From: Wohlfahrtiimonas larvae
GTDB lineage: Bacteria > Pseudomonadota > Gammaproteobacteria > Cardiobacteriales > Wohlfahrtiimonadaceae
Length of the DNA stretch: 64,000 nucleotides
NCBI RefSeq assembly: GCF_039543665.1
Contig: NZ_BAABKE010000001.1
Coordinates: 1-64,000 of the forward strand
Direction of reading: 5' to 3'
The translations under genes were made by a program, and so were the position numbers. The first letter of the stretch is position 1, and every line of letters begins with the position of its first letter. Shown here piece after piece: positions 7,942 to 17,329 of the stretch. The notes beneath the pieces were generated by a model. It did no database searches and was not told the origin of the DNA. It saw nothing but the letters and a program-made list of their open reading frames with translations.

Positions 7942-10900
7942 TTAATCTTCTTTATCTAAAAGCTTTTTAATTGTCTGTAAAATTTGTTCTTCTTGATACG
8001 GTTTACCACAGTATTCATTTGCACCTATTTCAAAGGCACGATTACGATGTTTCTCACCTGATCGTGATGTTACCATCATCACAGGTGTTTGTAGAAATCT
8101 TTCTGTACTGCGTAGATAGGTTAGAACTTCAAAGCCATCCATGCGTGGCATTTCAATATCTAACATGATTAAATCAGGTTGTAAGGTTTCTAAAGTTTCT
8201 AACGCATCCATACCATCTTTTGCTGTTGTTACTTGATAGCCTGCACGTTCTAACATGCGCTGGCTAACTCGGCGCATTGTAATTGAATCATCCACAACTA
8301 GAATTTTTGCTAATTCATCATGTGTATGGTCAGCTAATGCCTTAGCTTCAGTGATGGCTTTTTCTGTAGAATGCTTGCGTGATGCCTTGATCATTGTTTG
8401 TGAGAATGCGGCGATATCTACCGTAAAGATAGTTTCACCACCAGGTGTTACGGCACTACCTGTTAAACCAGGAATATTAGCAATTTGTGGATTTAATGGA
8501 TACATAATAACTTCGAGCTGCGATAAAATTGATTCAGCACCGATAGCAATTGATTTACCATTGACTTCAAATAATAGATAAATGTAGCTTTGTTCTTGTA
8601 CATCTGCATCAATATCAGAATAAATCTTAGCAAGATCATAAGCCTCATAGATATGATTATGATATGAAAATTGAGTCCGTTTACCATCAAATATGACATC
8701 TTTTTCTTGCGTAACACCAATGATATTATCAATAGGAATCGCATAATTTTGCCCACCAGCATTAACGATAAGTGATTGGACAATCATGAGCGTAGAAGGA
8801 ATAGAGATTTTAAACGTTACACCAGAATTTGGTACAAACGATAAGCTCGCTGTTCCTTTTAAAATTGTCATAGCTTTGGCTAAAACATCTAGACCAACAC
8901 CACGTCCAGCATCTTGAGATAGCTGAGTTGCGGTGGTAAAGCCAGGCAGCATAATTAGGTTAACAAGCTCGGTATCATCAATGATTGTATCAGCCTCTAT
9001 TAATCCTTTTTCGATAGCTTTAATGCGGATTTTTTCAATATTAAATCCTTTACCATCATCTGAAAGCTCAATATTTAAATCAGAACCACGTTTGGATACT
9101 TTGAGTGAAATGATGCCATGTTCAGGTTTGCCTGCAGCAATTCTTTCTTCTGGTGATTCAATACCATGGATGATTGAGTTACGAATCATATGATCAAAGG
9201 CGGCTGTCATTTGTTCTAAAACAACTCTTTCAACTTGAGTATCTGTACCAATAGCAATGAGCTCAATTTGTTTATTATTGGCTTTACTGATTTGGCGAAC
9301 AATGCGGCGTAACCTTGGTAAAATTTGATTGAAACTAACCGTACCGATATCTGTTAGCGTGTCAGAAATTAAGTTTTGATTACCTGAAAATTTTGATAAT
9401 GAAGTACTCATTACTTCCATATGTTCACTGATATGTTTATGGAATGTATTAAGATCTTCGATGGACTCAGAAATTGAACGTGCTAAATGTTGTAACTCTG
9501 AGAACTGATCCAATTCAAGAGGATCAAACTCTTCTTTATTCTGCGATGCTTTAGCATGTCTTGAAATCATTTGTGCTTCAGTTTCAATTTCAATATTACG
9601 CGCAGTCATATTGATATGCTGAGTGGTTCGAGCAATCTCAGCCAAAATACCAATAACATTAGACATTGAGTTATTGTACTGTGTAGTTAGAATATTGTTT
9701 TCTGAAACTTTTTCACTGATTCTATTAAGTTGTGTAGGAGAAATTTTCAATGAGCTCAATTCAGATTGAGCAGCAGTTGCAGTTTTATCAGTCACTTCTG
9801 TTGTTGTAGATTGACCTGTAACTGCTCCTTCTTTTGTCAACTCAGGTGGATTTTCATTACCTAATAATAGGTGTAATGCCGATAGTAGGTTAAAGCCTTC
9901 ATGATCTAATTGCTTGCTATCACTTTCTAATAATACCTGTAAATGATCGAGTGCACGCTGGAGTACCTCAAATCGTTTAGGATCTGAGTCAAATAATGTA
10001 ATGTAGTTTGGATCCAATAGAGATTCTAGTGCATGGCTCAATTGTCCTAAACCATCTTTCCCAACCATGCGAGCGCCACCTTTTAAGGTGTGCATTTGAC
10101 GGCGAAGTTCAGATATTTTATCAGACTGAGGATTATAGTTTTCTTCTTGCCATTGTTGAATAAGCTCATCGGCTTGTTCTAATACTTCATGTGCTTCTTC
10201 TAGAAAAGCCTGCATAAGCTCAGGATCAACTTCTTCTTGTGTATTTTCTGAGTTTGTTTGAGCTTTAACTTCTTTATGTTCAACCTCTAAAATTGGTTTT
10301 TGAAGTTCTTCAATATACTCATATGCAATGGATTCATTGATCTGATTAACTTTAATGATTGCTAATACTGCTGTTAAGACTTTGCCCCATAAAATTAAGC
10401 GAGCATCTTGCGGTGTTAAGCCATGTGCACGGAATAACAGTAAGTGTTTGTGATAAGCACTGATTAAAAGATTATGCAGTGGTTGGCTATTAGAGAAATT
10501 AGGATGCAATAAACATAAAGAAATATCTTGGCTATAGCGTTTCAAAGCGGAATAGGTTCTGCTCTCACATTTTGTGAATCCCGTAATTAAACGCTGACTG
10601 AGCTCTTCATCCGTTAGCTCTAATATTTCATCTGTTAATTTTTGATCAAGATTACTTAATTCACTTTGTTCAATAACGCTTTGAATATTTTCGAACATTG
10701 CTTGGCGACGTTCAGATAAAATATCTTCCACGCTTGGCTGTGCCGGTGTTGTCTGTGCTGGATCAACAATGCTATCAGCTTCCTTTGTTTTGGGGCTAGA
10801 GAGGAATTCAGTAATATTACCCTTATGCTCTTTGAGCATATTCCCTTGATATAACAAACGATTACGTTCTTCATCTGAGATATTAATATTATTCAAATAT

Positions 10901-12894
10901 TTTTTGAGATTAATATAAACATCTGCAATGTGTGCTGTGATTGCTGGAGTGAGTTTATAGCGTCCTGAAATAATAGCATCTAAAATATTTTCAATTGTGC
11001 CTGCAACTTCGCCTAATGTATTTAGGCCAATCATTAAGGCATTGCCTTTCAAGGTATGGAATACACGGCGTGTACGTTCTAAGTCAGAATGTGATGCACT
11101 ATCATTTAATAGATTAATAGAAACTCTGTTCAACTCAGGCAATAACTCACGTTTAGCCTCTTCAAACATGCTGTTTCTTAATTCTGCAACGAGATCTTCA
11201 TCTAATGATGCAACTTCAGATTCTACTGGTAGGGCAGAGCCGTGTAGGTGATAAGGTGATACATAATCATCCGGCATCTCATCAAATGCTTGATAATGGT
11301 GTGTAACTTCAACTTCTATATTTGGCTCTATTACTGCAGGAGCACTTGTTGTTTCTACTGTTATTTCAGATGGTTCAATAACGCCTTTATGGTCAATGAG
11401 GTACTGAGCTTGATAGGTTAGTCGCTGTAGTTCATTATCTTGAATTTCAGGATTGCTTAAACGAGCCTTAGCAGCATCGTATCCATCTAAAGCATGATAT
11501 AAAATAGCTTCACTGAAGGGGTAATGGTTATCACGTACACCATTAATCACGCGTTCAACTTGCCAACCAATTTCACCAATAATTGGCATTGAGGCAGTAT
11601 AGCCACTACCTTTAAGGGTGTGATAAGCACGACGCAAATCTAGAATATCAGATTCTTGATAAGGCTGATTTTTAAGAACAGCTGAAGCAGATTCTATTAA
11701 AGGGAAGATTTCTTCTTCTGCTTCTTCTCTGAAGCTTTCTTTAAGTTCCTGGATTAAATCGTCATCATATTGTGGCGATTCTTTCATTGTAGGCTCTAAA
11801 CTTCCCTCTAAATAATATGGGTGTTTTTTCGCTGAGGTAATCACTTGTAGTGAAGGCTCAGTACTTATCGTATCTGTAACACTCGGCTCATCATTAATAA
11901 TTGTTTCAGGTTTTTCTTGAATAATTTCTAATGTTGTTAATTCAGCATGAATTTGGCTTAAAACAACAGATGCATTGTCTACAGTTTGTTGTTCTGTAAA
12001 GGCTGTTAATTGTGTTTTTAGAGCATCGCTTGGAGTGAATATTAGCTGAGAGTTAGTAGCGCTAACAATATCATTAACATCTTTAAGATATTTTGTGTCT
12101 TGCTTTTGTGAGTTTTTGAGGCGCTCAACGGCATCGTAGAAATTTTTTTGAGCCAATAACATATAGCGATATTTTAGGGCTGAATCAAAAGTATCTGCTT
12201 GTGCGTAGTTATTGGTTTGATTAGATATGACAAAGAAGTCAGTAATTTTAATTAATGCAACTATTTTATCATGATCGGTTGGTGCTTGAATGAAACTTGG
12301 TGCATCTTGATAATGTGATTGTAGTACTGACTCAAAGGGTTGAATAATTGAGTATGCATCTTTAGGTAATGCATTGTTTGCATTGATATCTAAAATGAGC
12401 TTTTGAAGTGCATCAGCCGGCAAAGTAATATCAGTTGATTGTATCAGTGGTTGTTCTGCTGGCACTGCTTCAACAGGTTGTATCTCATTTTCTATAGATG
12501 TTTCTGGTGCAGGAGAATGAACTGCACGTAGTTGTTGAAGATCATGCTCTGTAATAGGCTCTAATTTTAGCTCTTGAAATGCGTTCTTAATTAAAATGGT
12601 ATCAATAGCTTGTCCATCTATGATCTCTTTTAGATGGCGAATCAATGCATAGATACTTTTTTGTTCCGTATGATTAAAGTATCTATGATCTTTCTGTGCA
12701 TAAAAAGACATAAAGTACTGCCATGTCTCAACATGTTCAGAGTCATCTTGAATTAGTTTTAGTAAAAAATTCGCATCAAAAGCATCAACTACTTGGTTGT
12801 TTTTCTCTATGGATGCAGTGCTCCAAATTTTACGAATGAGGAATGCACGTAAACTTTTAACTGCAATTATTAACTCATCATGCAATGCTGCCAT
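7942..12894 (-). CDS. chpA: ChpA-type chemotaxis histidine kinase/response regulator
   Basis: This 1650-residue hybrid CheA-like kinase of the type IV pilus (Pil-Chp) chemosensory system has three clear Hpt domains with the H-T-L-K-G phosphoacceptor motif, at H425, H613 and H935. The N-terminal 370 residues and a segment around 725-870 look like degenerate Hpt-like helices. After a dimerisation region comes a HATPase domain (about 1205-1350; N box F-D-H-M-I-R-N-S-I-I-H-G and a D-D-G-K-G-F motif). A CheW-like domain (about 1365-1490) and a C-terminal receiver follow, the latter with phosphoacceptor D1579 in MLDIEMPRMDG. P. aeruginosa ChpA has more Hpt/Spt/Tpt modules, so this is a trimmed version. 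It probably controls twitching and surface sensing through PilG-type regulators, with PilJ as receptor and PilI as coupling protein. Confidence 0.93.
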   Translation of the reverse strand: MAALHDELIIAVKSLRAFLIRKIWSTASIEKNNQVVDAFDANFLLKLIQDDSEHVETWQYFMSFYAQKDHRYFNHTEQKSIYALIRHLKEIIDGQAIDTILIKNAFQELKLEPITEHDLQQLRAVHSPAPETSIENEIQPVEAVPAEQPLIQSTDITLPADALQKLILDINANNALPKDAYSIIQPFESVLQSHYQDAPSFIQAPTDHDKIVALIKITDFFVISNQTNNYAQADTFDSALKYRYMLLAQKNFYDAVERLKNSQKQDTKYLKDVNDIVSATNSQLIFTPSDALKTQLTAFTEQQTVDNASVVLSQIHAELTTLEIIQEKPETIINDEPSVTDTISTEPSLQVITSAKKHPYYLEGSLEPTMKESPQYDDDLIQELKESFREEAEEEIFPLIESASAVLKNQPYQESDILDLRRAYHTLKGSGYTASMPIIGEIGWQVERVINGVRDNHYPFSEAILYHALDGYDAAKARLSNPEIQDNELQRLTYQAQYLIDHKGVIEPSEITVETTSAPAVIEPNIEVEVTHHYQAFDEMPDDYVSPYHLHGSALPVESEVASLDEDLVAELRNSMFEEAKRELLPELNRVSINLLNDSASHSDLERTRRVFHTLKGNALMIGLNTLGEVAGTIENILDAIISGRYKLTPAITAHIADVYINLKKYLNNINISDEERNRLLYQGNMLKEHKGNITEFLSSPKTKEADSIVDPAQTTPAQPSVEDILSERRQAMFENIQSVIEQSELSNLDQKLTDEILELTDEELSQRLITGFTKCESRTYSALKRYSQDISLCLLHPNFSNSQPLHNLLISAYHKHLLLFRAHGLTPQDARLILWGKVLTAVLAIIKVNQINESIAYEYIEELQKPILEVEHKEVKAQTNSENTQEEVDPELMQAFLEEAHEVLEQADELIQQWQEENYNPQSDKISELRRQMHTLKGGARMVGKDGLGQLSHALESLLDPNYITLFDSDPKRFEVLQRALDHLQVLLESDSKQLDHEGFNLLSALHLLLGNENPPELTKEGAVTGQSTTTEVTDKTATAAQSELSSLKISPTQLNRISEKVSENNILTTQYNNSMSNVIGILAEIARTTQHINMTARNIEIETEAQMISRHAKASQNKEEFDPLELDQFSELQHLARSISESIEDLNTFHKHISEHMEVMSTSLSKFSGNQNLISDTLTDIGTVSFNQILPRLRRIVRQISKANNKQIELIAIGTDTQVERVVLEQMTAAFDHMIRNSIIHGIESPEERIAAGKPEHGIISLKVSKRGSDLNIELSDDGKGFNIEKIRIKAIEKGLIEADTIIDDTELVNLIMLPGFTTATQLSQDAGRGVGLDVLAKAMTILKGTASLSFVPNSGVTFKISIPSTLMIVQSLIVNAGGQNYAIPIDNIIGVTQEKDVIFDGKRTQFSYHNHIYEAYDLAKIYSDIDADVQEQSYIYLLFEVNGKSIAIGAESILSQLEVIMYPLNPQIANIPGLTGSAVTPGGETIFTVDIAAFSQTMIKASRKHSTEKAITEAKALADHTHDELAKILVVDDSITMRRVSQRMLERAGYQVTTAKDGMDALETLETLQPDLIMLDIEMPRMDGFEVLTYLRSTERFLQTPVMMVTSRSGEKHRNRAFEIGANEYCGKPYQEEQILQTIKKLLDKED

Positions 12895-12924
12895 TGATTC
12901 GTTCCTATATCTATTTTAGTTAAT

Positions 12925-12945
12925 GGCGCATTATTTAGATGCGCC
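12925..12945. other. Hairpin between pilJ and chpA
   Basis: A perfect 7-bp inverted repeat GGCGCAT...ATGCGCC with a 7-nt loop fills the 68-nt gap between pilJ and chpA. On the minus (transcribed) strand no U-run follows it, so it is not a standard terminator. It could be an RNA processing or stabilising hairpin within the operon (inference). Confidence 0.5.
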
Positions 12946-12962
12946 TAGTTATATTGGATGTT

Positions 12963-14426
12963 TTATTTGATTTTAAAACCACTGATGGATTCACGTAATT
13001 CATTAGCCAATTCATTGATTTTTTCAACAGAACGGTTAGTGATTTGAGTACTTGTTACATTTTGTTCAGTTAATTTTTTGATAGAGTCGATACTATCTTT
13101 CATCTTGTTACCCAATGTGGATACTTCGCGTGATGATTTAGATACGTTTTGGATCATGGATGCTAATTGAGTGGATACTGATTCAATTTCATTCAATGAT
13201 TCACCTGCACGTTCTGCCAAATTCGCACCATTAACCACTTCACTGGTACTTTTTTCCATCGCAAAGATTGCTTCGTTGGTATCTGTTTGAATAGCTTTAA
13301 CGATATTTTCAACACGGCGTGTCGCGTTACCTGTTCTTTCAGCTAATCGTTGGATTTCATCCGCAACAACAGCGAAGCCTCGGCCTGCATCACCTGCAGC
13401 CGCTGCTTGAATAGATGCATTCAATGCCAAAATGTGTGTCTGGTCAGCGATGTCATTGATTAATTCAACGATGTCACCGATTTCTTGTGAAGATTCACCT
13501 AAGCGTTTAATACGTTTTGAAGTTTCTTGGATGTGATCACGGATCTGATCCATACCTGAAATTGTTGAACGTACACGCTCAGAACCAGAGCGAGCCGCTT
13601 CAGTTGAGCTCATTGCAATATCAACGGCTGATGATGTTTGATCGGATACATCAATCATGGCTTCTGTTACATGAATCACTGTATTTGATGCTTCAGAAAT
13701 TCTACGAGCCTGTTCGGTGGATGCTTTTAATAATACTTCTGCAACAGTTGAAGAGTCACCTACCGCTTCTGATAGCTTCTTGGTGGATTGGTTAACCATG
13801 GAAACAAGGTTTCTTAGTTCTTCAACAGAAAAGTTGAATGAGTCAGCTAATGTACCTGTAATGTCATCCGATACTTGCGCTTGTACAGTCAAGTCACCTT
13901 CAGATAGTGCTTGAATAACTTCTAGGAATTCTAAAAGTGCTTGTTGAGTGTGTTGTTGTGACTGCAACGATTGAGAATCTTCAATGGACAATGTTGTGCT
14001 TGATTTATACATTAAGATTATGAGTAGTAATAAGCTAAGCGCTGCTAGCCCTAAGAAGATATACAATGCGATTGCCGGTAACGTGATACCCAAAATTGAG
14101 TATGCTCCTGCCTGATTTTCTAAATTAGATGATGTCACAGCAAGATTTTGATTTTGCGCACTTAAGCTTTTTTGTAAGGATGTTAATAGTTTTTCAGCCT
14201 CATCAGTATCGTTTGCTTTTAATGCGTTCACTAATTTTGTTGCATTGATAGAGTTAATACTACTAGAAGACATTTGGCTATTTAAAAGATTTGCCTGATC
14301 TTGGGAAGTAGCATTATGTGCGTTATAAACCATAGATAGTGCTAGTGTTGTAAAAATTACTAGCGCAATCGTGCATAGAATATGGGGAATATGTGTGGAT
14401 AGAAATTTTTTGAGTTTGGGTAGCAT
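12963..14426 (-). CDS. pilJ: PilJ-type methyl-accepting chemotaxis protein
   Basis: This is the type IV pilus chemoreceptor. From the ATG at 14426 it has 487 residues, with a transmembrane helix near residues 15-35, a short periplasmic part, and a second helix near 110-140. A HAMP-like linker and a long coiled-coil signalling domain follow. The receptor tip is D-I-A-D-Q-T-H-I-L-A-L-N-A-S-I-Q-A-A-A-A-G, near residue 325-345. The frame could open 19 codons earlier at 14483, but that overlaps pilI. AGAGG 8 nt before 14426 supports the later start. PilJ of Pseudomonas is longer (about 680), so the periplasmic sensor part is smaller here. It belongs to the leftward pilG-pilI-pilJ-chpA-pilZ operon. 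Confidence 0.9.
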   Translation of the reverse strand: MLPKLKKFLSTHIPHILCTIALVIFTTLALSMVYNAHNATSQDQANLLNSQMSSSSINSINATKLVNALKANDTDEAEKLLTSLQKSLSAQNQNLAVTSSNLENQAGAYSILGITLPAIALYIFLGLAALSLLLLIILMYKSSTTLSIEDSQSLQSQQHTQQALLEFLEVIQALSEGDLTVQAQVSDDITGTLADSFNFSVEELRNLVSMVNQSTKKLSEAVGDSSTVAEVLLKASTEQARRISEASNTVIHVTEAMIDVSDQTSSAVDIAMSSTEAARSGSERVRSTISGMDQIRDHIQETSKRIKRLGESSQEIGDIVELINDIADQTHILALNASIQAAAAGDAGRGFAVVADEIQRLAERTGNATRRVENIVKAIQTDTNEAIFAMEKSTSEVVNGANLAERAGESLNEIESVSTQLASMIQNVSKSSREVSTLGNKMKDSIDSIKKLTEQNVTSTQITNRSVEKINELANELRESISGFKIK

Positions 14427-14457
14427 GGTTTTTGCCTCTATAAAATAAATATTATCT

Positions 14458-14913
14458 CTATAATTCTGGGTGCATAAATGCATTATTTTGAATGAGCTTA
14501 GATAGGTTTATGTTATATAAATATCCCTCATCAATCTCATACATGCCTTTTACTAATTCAGGTAGCCCTTCAAATTCAGGTGGGAAGTGCGTTGCTTCTT
14601 TTTCCTCTGCTTGAATGACGCGGATACCCATTAATTTATTGACTTTTATCCCATATTGCCACTCATTTTCTTGAATAATCAATATGTTATTTTTGTGTTG
14701 TTCCAAAGAGCGATTGGTGATGGATGGATTGGAAAGTTTTAAGATATCAGTGACAGGCACGATATTGCCTCGTAACTGAATTGTGCCAACTAGCCAATCT
14801 TTTGTCAAAGGAATAGGAGTAGGGGTTAAGCCTTGTACAACTTCTGAAATTGTATCGATCTGTGTGATGCATAGGATATTATCTATTGTATAAACAATGC
14901 CTCTGATACTCAT
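14458..14913 (-). CDS. pilI: PilI, CheW-like coupling protein
   Basis: This 151-residue single CheW-like domain couples the receptor PilJ to the kinase ChpA. Family features are G-I-V-Y-T-I-D near the start, the D-W-L-V-G-T-I-Q-L-R-G-N-I-V-P-V-T-D core near residue 39-57, and a late Y-x-I-D-E-G-Y-L-Y-N segment. Length is slightly below Pseudomonas PilI (178). It lies 13 nt after the response regulator and 31 nt before the preferred pilJ start, in the conserved operon order. Confidence 0.9.
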   Translation of the reverse strand: MSIRGIVYTIDNILCITQIDTISEVVQGLTPTPIPLTKDWLVGTIQLRGNIVPVTDILKLSNPSITNRSLEQHKNNILIIQENEWQYGIKVNKLMGIRVIQAEEKEATHFPPEFEGLPELVKGMYEIDEGYLYNINLSKLIQNNAFMHPEL

Positions 14914-14926
14914 GATGTTAAAGCCT

Positions 14927-15298
14927 TTATTGAATTAATTTTAGAGAGGTTAACATATCTGTGAGCAGATCTTCTTTACAGGGTTTATTTAAAAATCCTG
15001 CTGCTCCTAGTGTTTCTGCACGAATTTTATCACAAATTCCCTCTTTGCCGGAAAGAATAATGACAGGGATATTTTGAGTAGTTTGATGTCGTTTGAGTAA
15101 CGTAAGGACTTCTGTGCCATCTAATACAGGCATGGATAAATCGAGCAAAATAACATGAGGTTGGATATCTAAAATTCGTTCTAGCGCGTCTAATCCATTA
15201 TTGGCAGTATGTGCTACATAGCCTAAATTTTGCAACATATTTTTTATACCGATTCTGGCTGTTGCACTATCATCTATAATTAATGCTGTTTTATTCAT
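14927..15298 (-). CDS. pilG: PilG/PilH-type CheY-like response regulator
   Basis: This 123-residue stand-alone receiver domain has the acidic pair DD at residues 9-10, the phosphoacceptor aspartate in ILLDLSMPVLDG (about D57), the conserved S/T in I-I-L-S-G-K, and the K-P motif near residue 105. It is the first gene of the pilus chemosensory operon. Pseudomonas has two such regulators, PilG and PilH, at this position, and here there is only one. I chose pilG by position, but pilH cannot be excluded. It should receive phosphate from ChpA and control the pilus motors. Its promoter must lie in the 151-bp divergent region shared with the metal ABC transporter. Confidence 0.8.
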   Translation of the reverse strand: MNKTALIIDDSATARIGIKNMLQNLGYVAHTANNGLDALERILDIQPHVILLDLSMPVLDGTEVLTLLKRHQTTQNIPVIILSGKEGICDKIRAETLGAAGFLNKPCKEDLLTDMLTSLKLIQ

Positions 15299-15449
15299 TA
15301 TTTACTCGCAACTCATAAGATCAATAGGATATTGTACTTCATTTTTGTTTGATTGCTAAAGAGCACCTTTAGGTAATATGCAAACTCTATTATAGAATAT
15401 TAACTGTTTATATTATACTGAGCAATTATTCGAAAAAGCGATAATTAAA

Positions 15450-16187
15450 ATGTTGGATCCTTGTGTTACTGTACAAAATGTTACGATGAGTTATCAGCGT
15501 CATCCCGTTGTGCATCACGTCAGTGTCGACTTTCCATGCGGTTTTACGAATGCGATCATAGGGCCAAATGGTGCAGGGAAGAGTACACTTTTAAAAATTA
15601 TGATGGGCATGTTGGTACCTGATGAAGGTAAGGTATGTTTTAATCATGATGAAACAGTCGGTTATTTGCCACAACAATCAGATATTGATCGTTCTTTACC
15701 TATCACAGTGGAAGATCTTGTGGCGACAGGCTTCTTAGCGAGTGGATCAATTTTTAGCAAAATACCTGAAGATACTATGACGAAAGTCAAAGAAGCATTG
15801 GCTACGGTTGGCTTAACTGGCTTTGAGAATCGTACAATCGATAACTTATCTAATGGTCAATTTCAGAGAGCTTTATTTGCTAGGATTATTGTTCAGGATG
15901 CTGATGTCATTTTATTAGATGAGCCATTTAATGCTGTAGATGCTAAAACAAATTTAGATTTATGCCGGGTGATTACTAATTGGCGAACTGAAGGTAAAAC
16001 TGTCATTGCAGTGATTCATGATTTTCATGTGGCAAAAGAGTATTTTGATTACACGCTCATGATGGCTTGTGAAAAAGTTGCTTTTGGGCGAACACAAGAT
16101 GTGTTAACTGAACAAAATTTTGAGAAAGCATATTCGGCATCACTATATTGGGATGATGGGGCTGAAGTGTGCTCTGTTTCAGAATAA
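15450..16187 (+). CDS. Metal ABC transporter ATP-binding protein (ZnuC/MntB-like)
   Basis: This 245-residue ABC ATPase of the zinc/manganese/iron (ZnuC/MntB/SitB) group has Walker A GPNGAGKST near residue 39-47, signature LSNGQ (a variant of LSGGQ) near 133, Walker B V-I-L-L-D-E-P-F near 152-159, and the switch histidine in V-I-H-D-F-H. It powers uptake of a divalent metal through the permease that begins 17 nt downstream. The substrate cannot be fixed from the ATPase. A candidate -10, TATACT, lies at 15414-15419, with only a poor -35. No clear Zur or MntR operator was found upstream. Confidence 0.88.
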   Translation: MLDPCVTVQNVTMSYQRHPVVHHVSVDFPCGFTNAIIGPNGAGKSTLLKIMMGMLVPDEGKVCFNHDETVGYLPQQSDIDRSLPITVEDLVATGFLASGSIFSKIPEDTMTKVKEALATVGLTGFENRTIDNLSNGQFQRALFARIIVQDADVILLDEPFNAVDAKTNLDLCRVITNWRTEGKTVIAVIHDFHVAKEYFDYTLMMACEKVAFGRTQDVLTEQNFEKAYSASLYWDDGAEVCSVSE

Positions 16188-16204
16188 GGAATAATTAATC
16201 AATT

Positions 16205-17071
16205 ATGTGGGATTTTTTAGTCACGCCATTTTTAACATTTCCTTTTATGCAAAGGGCTTTGCTGGCATCTTTTATGGTGGCAGTCTCTTCTGGCGTTGTG
16301 GGTAGTTTTTTGGTGATGCGAAGAATGAGTTTGGTGGGCGATGCATTAAGTCATGGGATTTTGCCTGGAATTGCTTTGGGGTTTATGTTCTATGGGTTTA
16401 ATTTGATCGCTATGGGTATTGGCGGTGTGATTGCAGGGATAGCAATTGCATTATTAGCATTTTTAGTATCGCGTTATACGAGATTAAATGAAGATGCAAG
16501 TTTTGCTGCATTTTATCTCATTTCTCTATCCATTGGTGTCATTATTATTTCAAAGATCGGTTCACAAGTAGATTTGTTGCATATTTTGTTTGGATCTGTA
16601 TTAACGATTGATAATACGATGTTGACTTTCTTGTGGGCGATTATGTGTTTTACACTGATCACAATTGCGATCATCTATCGTCCATTGGTTTTGTTTGTGA
16701 TTGATCCCATTTTTTTACAGTCTATGAAAATTAAAGGCGTCAATTATTATGGTATTTTCTTATTAGTTGTTGTTGTTAACTTAATTGCAGGTTTTCAGGC
16801 TTTAGGTTCATTGATGGCTGTGGGTTTATTAATGTTGCCAGTAATCATCGGGCAATTATGGGTTCGCTCTATTGAAGGTTTGTTTGTTGTGATTATCATA
16901 TTAGGATTTTTAATTGCATATTTTGGATTATTAACATCTTTTTATTTAGATGTGCCAAGCGGGCCGGCAATTATAGGCGTTGCAGGGTTAATCTATTTTT
17001 TCTCTCTGCTCTTTGGTAGATCAGGTGGGATTTTAATTCGCTTTTTCAGATTAAAGCATAAAGCAGCATAG
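16205..17071 (+). CDS. Metal ABC transporter permease (ZnuB/MntC-like)
   Basis: This 288-residue polytopic inner-membrane protein of the ABC-3 family has about eight or nine hydrophobic helices. The conserved M-S-L-V-G-D-A-L-S-H-G-I-L-P-G motif is near residue 40-54, and a G-x-L-x-x-x-G-L-L-M-L-P stretch lies near residue 202-212. It forms the channel for the ATPase encoded just upstream. The usual third component, a periplasmic solute-binding protein, is not encoded in this window, so it must be elsewhere. The moaD gene begins 9 nt after the stop, so transporter and molybdenum cofactor genes probably share a transcript. Confidence 0.88.
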   Translation: MWDFLVTPFLTFPFMQRALLASFMVAVSSGVVGSFLVMRRMSLVGDALSHGILPGIALGFMFYGFNLIAMGIGGVIAGIAIALLAFLVSRYTRLNEDASFAAFYLISLSIGVIIISKIGSQVDLLHILFGSVLTIDNTMLTFLWAIMCFTLITIAIIYRPLVLFVIDPIFLQSMKIKGVNYYGIFLLVVVVNLIAGFQALGSLMAVGLLMLPVIIGQLWVRSIEGLFVVIIILGFLIAYFGLLTSFYLDVPSGPAIIGVAGLIYFFSLLFGRSGGILIRFFRLKHKAA

Positions 17072-17080
17072 GAGATCATA

Positions 17081-17329
17081 ATGATTACCATTCAGTATTT
17101 TGGAGTATTAAAAGATCGTGTAGGTTTGGCTCAAGAAGAGATCGCTTGGGAGTCAGGCGATACTGAAAAGTTGCTAACAGAACTAAGGGCGCGAGATGAT
17201 ATATGGTCGGATGCATTAGCTCCAGAGAGAGTGTTTAGAATTGTGCTTAATGATGAAATTCTTTACGAAGTTGCGCCGGTTAAAAAAGGTGATCGTGTTG
17301 CAATTTTGCCACCAGTGACAGGAGGTTAA
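17081..17329 (+). CDS. moaD: Molybdopterin synthase sulfur carrier subunit
   Basis: This 82-residue ubiquitin-fold protein ends in T-G-G, the C-terminal Gly-Gly that is adenylated and thiocarboxylated. The thiocarboxylate donates sulfur to precursor Z within molybdopterin synthase. Other MoaD features are the start I-T-I-Q-Y-F-G-V-L-K-D-R-V-G and the late D-R-V-A-I-L-P-P-V. The stop codon is followed immediately by the moaE ATG with no gap, and the moaE ribosome-binding site AGGAGG (17320-17325) is embedded in the last moaD codons. The two subunits are thus tightly coupled. Confidence 0.95.
   Translation: MITIQYFGVLKDRVGLAQEEIAWESGDTEKLLTELRARDDIWSDALAPERVFRIVLNDEILYEVAPVKKGDRVAILPPVTGG

Noticed and set aside
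14427..14483. Longer pilJ start at 14483
   Set aside because: It overlaps pilI by 26 nt, while the ATG at 14426 has AGAGG at 8 nt and gives the usual short cytoplasmic lead before the first membrane helix.
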